A stretch of DNA of 64,000 bases from Steroidobacter agaridevorans (GTDB lineage: Bacteria > Pseudomonadota > Gammaproteobacteria > Steroidobacterales > Steroidobacteraceae): positions 436,472-500,471 of the forward strand of contig NZ_BLJO01000001.1 of the NCBI RefSeq assembly GCF_009932555.1, read 5' to 3'. Below the pieces are notes generated by a model, which did no database searches, was not told where the DNA came from, and saw only the letters and a list, made by a program, of their open reading frames with translations. Both the position numbers and the translations under genes were made by a program. Positions 60,590 through 64,000 of this stretch are shown in pieces (position 1 is the stretch's first letter; each line of letters begins with the position of its first letter).

Positions 60590-61984
60590 TCAACGCGCGC
60601 CTTTTCTCCACACGATCACTTCCACCGTCTGCACCAGGATGGCCAGATAGAACAGCAGGCTATGGTTTTTGACGTAGAACAGATCGTATTGCAGTTTCTC
60701 GATGGCGTCCTGCTCGGAGGAGCCATACGGATAGCAAAGCTGCGCCCACCCGGTGATGCCCGGCTTGATGGTGTGACGCTCGCGATAGTACGGAATGCGC
60801 TCCTCGAGCTGCCCGACGAACTCGGGACGCTCGGGACGCGGGCCGACGAAACTCATCTCACCGCGCAGCACGTTCAAGATCTGCGGCAGCTCATCGATGC
60901 GCGTGAGGCGAGTGAACGCGCCGATCGGCGTCACCCGGGAGTCGTTCTTCTGCGCCCACTGCGCGCCGTCCTTTTCCGCGTCTTCGCGCATGCTGCGGAA
61001 CTTCAGCAACCGGAACGGTCGGCCGTACTGCCCCACTCGCACCTGACGGTAGAAGATCGAGGCCTTCGGCCCTTCCATGATTTTGATGGCGAGCGCCGTC
61101 ACCACCATGATGGGCGCCGCGACCACCAGCAACAGCAGGCTCGCGAGAATGTCGAACCCGCGCTCCATCGTGTCGTGGATCCGGCCGCGCCCGAAGCCTT
61201 CCGAAAAAATCATCCAGCTCGGGTTGAGCAGGTCCAGGCGCACCTTGCCGGTCTCGCGCTCCAGAAAGGTCACCAGCTCCAGGATCTCGACCCCTTCCAG
61301 CCGGCACTCGAGCAACTGATCCATGGGGAAACGGCGGCGCCGATCGTCCATCGCCACCACGATCTCATCGACCCGATGTCTTTCGCACAAGGTGAGCAGA
61401 TCGACCGTGGTCGGCAGCTTCTCGTTGTCCGGGACCTCCGAGGCCTCGTCGCCTTCAGCGGGCACGTAGCCCACGACGACAAAGCCACGACGATCCGAAC
61501 GACGGCGCAAGCGGGCGATGCTCACGGCGCGGCGGCCGGAGCCGTAAACCAGCACGCGACGCTTGAACAAGTCCTCATCGACCAGCGTGTCGAACACGAT
61601 GCGCGCGATCACCGAACCGCCGAACGCGATGGCCAGGCTGATCAACAGCGCGCCGCGGCCGATGTGCAGGTCCGGGAACATATAGAAAAGGATGGCGATG
61701 ACCATGGCGCCGCCGATCACGCTGGCGGCGACGCGCGCGATCAGACCGGCCAGGCGCGAGCGCTGGCGGGAGTTGTACAGGCCCATGGCGGCCATGCTGA
61801 TGAACAGCACCCCCGCGAACACCAGCCCTCGCGGCAGCATCGGGCCCAGGATTTCCTCGGCGCCCTGCGGGTTGAAGCGCAGATACGCGGCGGCAAAGGG
61901 CGCGAAAAAGAAGATCACACCTTCGATGACCGCGAGCACGGCCAGGTGCAAGTGCCAGTAATGTTGGAAAATTCGGATCGCCAC
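60590..61984 (-). CDS. epsB: XrtA-type undecaprenyl-phosphate sugar phosphotransferase (EpsB)
   Basis: A 464-residue polyprenyl-phosphate hexose-1-phosphate transferase that would start the repeat unit. Five N-terminal membrane segments, a Rossmann-like CoA-binding domain (RRVLVYGSGRRAVSIARL) and a C-terminal bacterial sugar transferase domain with FYRQVRVGQYGRPFRLLKFRSM, RLTRIDELPQILNVLRGEM and FVGPRPERPEFV. This is the first gene of the long minus-strand XrtA run; prsK follows after 10 bp. Confidence 0.94.
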   Translation of the reverse strand: MAIRIFQHYWHLHLAVLAVIEGVIFFFAPFAAAYLRFNPQGAEEILGPMLPRGLVFAGVLFISMAAMGLYNSRQRSRLAGLIARVAASVIGGAMVIAILFYMFPDLHIGRGALLISLAIAFGGSVIARIVFDTLVDEDLFKRRVLVYGSGRRAVSIARLRRRSDRRGFVVVGYVPAEGDEASEVPDNEKLPTTVDLLTLCERHRVDEIVVAMDDRRRRFPMDQLLECRLEGVEILELVTFLERETGKVRLDLLNPSWMIFSEGFGRGRIHDTMERGFDILASLLLLVVAAPIMVVTALAIKIMEGPKASIFYRQVRVGQYGRPFRLLKFRSMREDAEKDGAQWAQKNDSRVTPIGAFTRLTRIDELPQILNVLRGEMSFVGPRPERPEFVGQLEERIPYYRERHTIKPGITGWAQLCYPYGSSEQDAIEKLQYDLFYVKNHSLLFYLAILVQTVEVIVWRKGAR

Positions 61985-62295
61985 GCGTTACTTCGAGCCT
62001 TTTAGCTTCTGATTCAGTGCCCAGTTCGGCCGGCTATTGAGCGCGAGTTCCCCGCGGCGCACCAGCGGCCGTAAGTCTAGTCATCTCACCCTCACGACCG
62101 CGTGAAGGCAGTCACACGCGCAACTGTCAAATCCACGATCCCGTCCCACCCGGGAGTAAAGGACCCGAGGTCGGCGCGTCGGGGAATACCCGGCCCATTG
62201 TAAGGCCACTCATCAATTGACAATCATTCGCATTTGTATTTACATGATGGCCAATCGTCGCGACTCACGCCAGTCGCCGGGATCGAGAGCCAACC
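61985..62295. other. Divergent intergenic region, epsB/bfd
   Basis: A 311-base gap between the XrtA operon and the bacterioferritin-associated ferredoxin gene. The bfd-proximal end holds a Fur-box-like promoter. The epsB side contains a TTGACA on the minus strand (62130-62125) without a good -10. No gene seen. Confidence 0.65.
62217..62246 (+). promoter_or_regulatory. Fur-box-like operator over a sigma-70 promoter
   Basis: The stretch 62217-62237 (TTGACAATCATTCGCATTTGT) closely follows the proteobacterial Fur box pattern (GAnAATcATTcgCATTtg), and its first six bases are a perfect -35 TTGACA. A -10 of TACATG or TTACAT lies at 62240-62246. Fur with iron would block RNA polymerase here. Repression by iron fits the downstream bfd gene, 50 bases away. 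Confidence 0.72.
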
Positions 62296-62484
62296 ATGTA
62301 CATTTGCGTGTGCAATGCCATCAGCGACCGCCAGATCCGCGAGACCGTCGATCAGGGCGCAGCCTCGCTGTTCGAAGTCCAGATGCGCCTGCCAGTCGCC
62401 GCCTGCTGCGGTCGATGCGAAGATTCTGCGCGAGAAGTGATTGAGTCTCATATCGAATCTGCGAATCGTCCCGCCGCCGCCTAG
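62296..62484 (+). CDS. bfd: Bacterioferritin-associated ferredoxin
   Basis: A 62-residue [2Fe-2S] ferredoxin that delivers electrons to bacterioferritin for iron release. The four ligands are in YICVCNAIS (Cys4, Cys6) and AACCGRCED (two of the three Cys near residues 37-41), and the helix-turn-helix-like (2Fe-2S)-BFD fold length is normal. Located 142 bp upstream of bfr, its physiological partner, and behind a Fur-box-like promoter. Confidence 0.93.
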   Translation: MYICVCNAISDRQIRETVDQGAASLFEVQMRLPVAACCGRCEDSAREVIESHIESANRPAAA

Positions 62485-62626
62485 CCAAGGCCGCGTATTC
62501 TCGCGGTAATTCTTCGAGCCGTCTCCTGTCTTGCGATGCTGCGCTGACGCGCAGTTGCCTCGCTCCGCGCCACTCCCCCAAGATTCGCGGCTGTCTTGTC
62601 ATTTATCGAGTCCGGAAGGAGTGCAC

Positions 62627-63106
62627 ATGCAGGGCCACGCAACGGTATTGCGTCATCTCAACATTGTTCTGAAGAACGAGCTGACGGCCATCAACCAGTA
62701 TTTCCTGCACGCCCGCATGTTCGAGCATTGGGGCCTGAAAAAGCTGGGCGAATACACCTATAAAGAATCCATCGATGAGATGAAGCATGCCGACAAGCTC
62801 ATCAAGCGCATCCTGTTCCTGGACGGCCTGCCGAACCTGCAGGACCTGGGCAAGCTGCTGATCGGGGAGAATGTCGAGGAAGCGCTGAACTGCGATCTGA
62901 AGCTGGAAATGCAGGCGCATCCCGACCTGCGCCAGGCCATCGCGGATTGCGAGCAGGTATCCGATTACGTCTCGCGCGAGCTGTTCGAGGACATCCTCGA
63001 GTCCGAGGAAGAGCACATCGACTGGCTGGAGACGCAGCTCGATCTGATCAAGCGCGTCGGTATCCAGAACTATTGCCAGTCGCAGATGGAGACCGACGAG
63101 GATTGA
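62627..63106 (+). CDS. bfr: Bacterioferritin
   Basis: A 159-residue haem-binding ferritin. The haem ligand Met52 and ferroxidase residues Glu18, Glu51 and His54 are in place ([28 protein letters not shown]), and the downstream [15 protein letters not shown] supplies the remaining Glu/His ligands. ATG 62627 is set by a strong GGAAGGAG Shine-Dalgarno 6 bases upstream; the open frame continues further but is not needed. The high match in length and ligand positions to E. coli Bfr indicates a catalytically complete subunit rather than a haem-only FtnA variant. Confidence 0.95.
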   Translation: MQGHATVLRHLNIVLKNELTAINQYFLHARMFEHWGLKKLGEYTYKESIDEMKHADKLIKRILFLDGLPNLQDLGKLLIGENVEEALNCDLKLEMQAHPDLRQAIADCEQVSDYVSRELFEDILESEEEHIDWLETQLDLIKRVGIQNYCQSQMETDED

Positions 63107-63120
63107 AGCGATTTGAAATG

Positions 63121-63167
63121 AAAAAGGGCGGTCCCGCTCCCAGCACATCCTGGGGTCGAGACCGCCC
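63121..63167 (-). terminator. Rho-independent terminator of the minus-strand lipoprotein gene
   Basis: Read on the minus strand, an 8-bp stem (GGGCGGTC, 63167-63160, with GACCGCCC, 63133-63126), plus inner pairing of CCCAG with CTGGG, is followed by TTTTT (63125-63121). It lies 24 bases after the lipoprotein stop and may also cap the bfr transcript. Confidence 0.8.
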
Positions 63168-63190
63168 GCTGGATCGGTCAGCAGTTGCGA

Positions 63191-63871
63191 TCAGCTGATC
63201 GTCTTGCTCGCGGTATTGGACAACTCGCTGGTCGTGCCCGTGGAATTCACCGCCACCACCGCGAAGTACCAGGTGCCGGAGCTCAGGTTCTCGACCATGT
63301 AGCGGTCGATCGACGGGTTATCCAGGTTCACCGTCTGATCCAGATTGCCGGACGTCCGTCCGTACATCACTCGATAGCCGGCGAGATTGCCGAGGCTGCT
63401 GCCATCCGCATTCTGAGTCGGCGGTGTCCACGACAGGCTCGCGCTGCCGGTGGCGTTGGCCACTTCGCTTACCGTGATCGTGAACGGCCCGACCGTCGCG
63501 TTGGCCTTGCCATCCGACGCCGTGACCGTGATGTTGCCGTAAGCGCCCACTTGCGCCGCCGTCGGCGTGCCGGAGATCCGGCCAGTCTGCGCGTTGAAAG
63601 TGGCCCAGCTCGGCAGGTTGGCCACTGTGTAGGTGAGCGAGTCTCCGTTCGCATCGGTCGCCGCGGGCTGGAAGCTGTAGGCCTGGCCGACCACAGCGGT
63701 CGAGCCCGGCGTCCCGCTCATCGTCGGAGCGGCATTGGTTCCGCTGGCCGGAGGATTGTTGGCGTTACTGGAAGAGTCACCGCCGCCTCCGCCGCCGCCG
63801 CAAGCGGTCAGCAAGACGGAGCTCAGGATCAGGCAGCCGGCAAAAAAACCCGGAAAGTAAGTACGTCGCAT
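63191..63871 (-). CDS. Lipoprotein with putative Ig and fibronectin type III domains
   Basis: A 226-residue exported lipoprotein. The signal peptide ends in LLTAC, followed by a Gly-rich then Ser/Asn linker. Residues about 45-140 form a cadherin-like putative Ig domain (GQAYSFQPAATDANGDSLTYTVANLPSWATFN, TGRISGTPT, ITVTASDGKANAT), and about 145-226 a fibronectin type III domain (GSASLSWTPP, GYRVMYGRT, TWYFAVVAVNSTGTTSELSN). It is probably an extracellular adhesion or scaffold protein; no catalytic residues are evident. Met 63871 is the preferred start, with an in-frame Met at 63892. Confidence 0.82.
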   Translation of the reverse strand: MRRTYFPGFFAGCLILSSVLLTACGGGGGGGDSSSNANNPPASGTNAAPTMSGTPGSTAVVGQAYSFQPAATDANGDSLTYTVANLPSWATFNAQTGRISGTPTAAQVGAYGNITVTASDGKANATVGPFTITVSEVANATGSASLSWTPPTQNADGSSLGNLAGYRVMYGRTSGNLDQTVNLDNPSIDRYMVENLSSGTWYFAVVAVNSTGTTSELSNTASKTIS

Positions 63872-63893
63872 GATTCTCCACTGTGGCGGCACG

Positions 63894-63921
63894 CGTGTGG
63901 TTTATTGGTGTTCACCACACG
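63894..63921. promoter_or_regulatory. Inverted repeat upstream of the Ig/FnIII lipoprotein gene
   Basis: CGTGTGGT (63894-63901) and ACCACACG (63914-63921) form a perfect 8-bp palindrome with a 12-base spacer, 23 bases upstream of the lipoprotein start on the minus strand. It could be an operator or a leader hairpin; no regulator is assigned. Confidence 0.35.
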
Positions 63922-64000
63922 TTTCCGCTGTAGGTCTTTGATATCTATTCGATATCCTGGAGCTGAGGCTCGCCCGGCCCGAAGGCCTGCGAGGGCACGG

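Noticed and set aside
1-64000. CRISPR arrays, tRNA or rRNA genes, insertion sequences, prophage genes
   Set aside because: No regularly spaced repeats, no cloverleaf-like sequences with CCA ends, and no transposase, integrase or phage proteins were recognised in any frame.

Overview
GC-rich, densely packed chromosomal DNA from a Gram-negative proteobacterium. The presence of GlrK/QseG/GlrR-like regulation, outer-membrane lipoproteins and a complete XrtA (exosortase A)/PEP-CTERM exopolysaccharide locus suggests a gammaproteobacterium, perhaps near Steroidobacter/Nevskia-type lineages (inference; no rRNA or marker gene is present to confirm it). I found no tRNA, rRNA, transposase, prophage or CRISPR.

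Layout. (1) 1-2614: 3' part of a histidine kinase, a QseG-like lipoprotein and a GlrR-like sigma-54 activator. (2) 2618-3649: UDP-glucuronate decarboxylase, convergent with it. (3) 3972-8749, plus strand: glutamine-dependent asparagine-synthetase-like protein, carrier protein, AMP-forming ligase and an NAD-synthetase-like PP-loop enzyme. (4) 8795-19169: a small SGNH-like hydrolase, then a plus-strand operon with a flavin reductase-MarR fusion, a holo-ACP synthase, a second carrier protein, a GH2 glycosidase, an O-acyltransferase, an esterase, an acyl-CoA-dehydrogenase-like protein, an amino acid:[carrier protein] ligase and a DUF1839 protein. (5) 19170-23890, minus strand: a second, inverted copy of the asparagine-synthetase/ligase/carrier cassette, now with a PrmC-like methyltransferase. 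(6) 24288-26337: a lipoprotein paralogue of the SGNH-like hydrolase and two hexapeptide acetyltransferases. (7) 26348-39183: glycosyltransferases, a DegT-like PLP enzyme, a secreted glycan-binding/lyase-like protein, deacetylase, acyltransferase, CapK-like ligase, sugar-transfer ATP-grasp protein and a Cys-less asparagine-synthetase-like protein. (8) 39744-43567: WecB, a Wzx-type flippase and a glycosyltransferase. (9) 43576-61984, minus strand: the XrtA/EPS core (ligase, FemAB, deacetylase, outer-membrane barrel, BY-kinase, chain-length protein, Wza-like exporter, PrsT, XrtA-EpsI, PrsR, GT2, PrsK, EpsB). (10) 62296-63871: Bfd and bacterioferritin behind a Fur-box-like promoter, and an Ig/FnIII lipoprotein.

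How it fits together. EpsB would start a lipid-linked glycan, the glycosyltransferases extend it with sugars that may include xylose and ManNAc-type residues, the flippase and ligase/polymerase process it, and Wzc/Wza-type proteins export it. PrsK/PrsR and XrtA couple this to PEP-CTERM protein sorting. The unusual part is 3972-23890: two mirrored AsnB/carrier/ligase cassettes enclose an operon able to load an amino acid on a carrier protein, with its own phosphopantetheinyl transferase and a possible two-component flavin enzyme. I propose that it makes an amide-linked acyl/aminoacyl building block, perhaps used to decorate the exopolysaccharide. The component families are recognisable; the pathway and product are not known to me.
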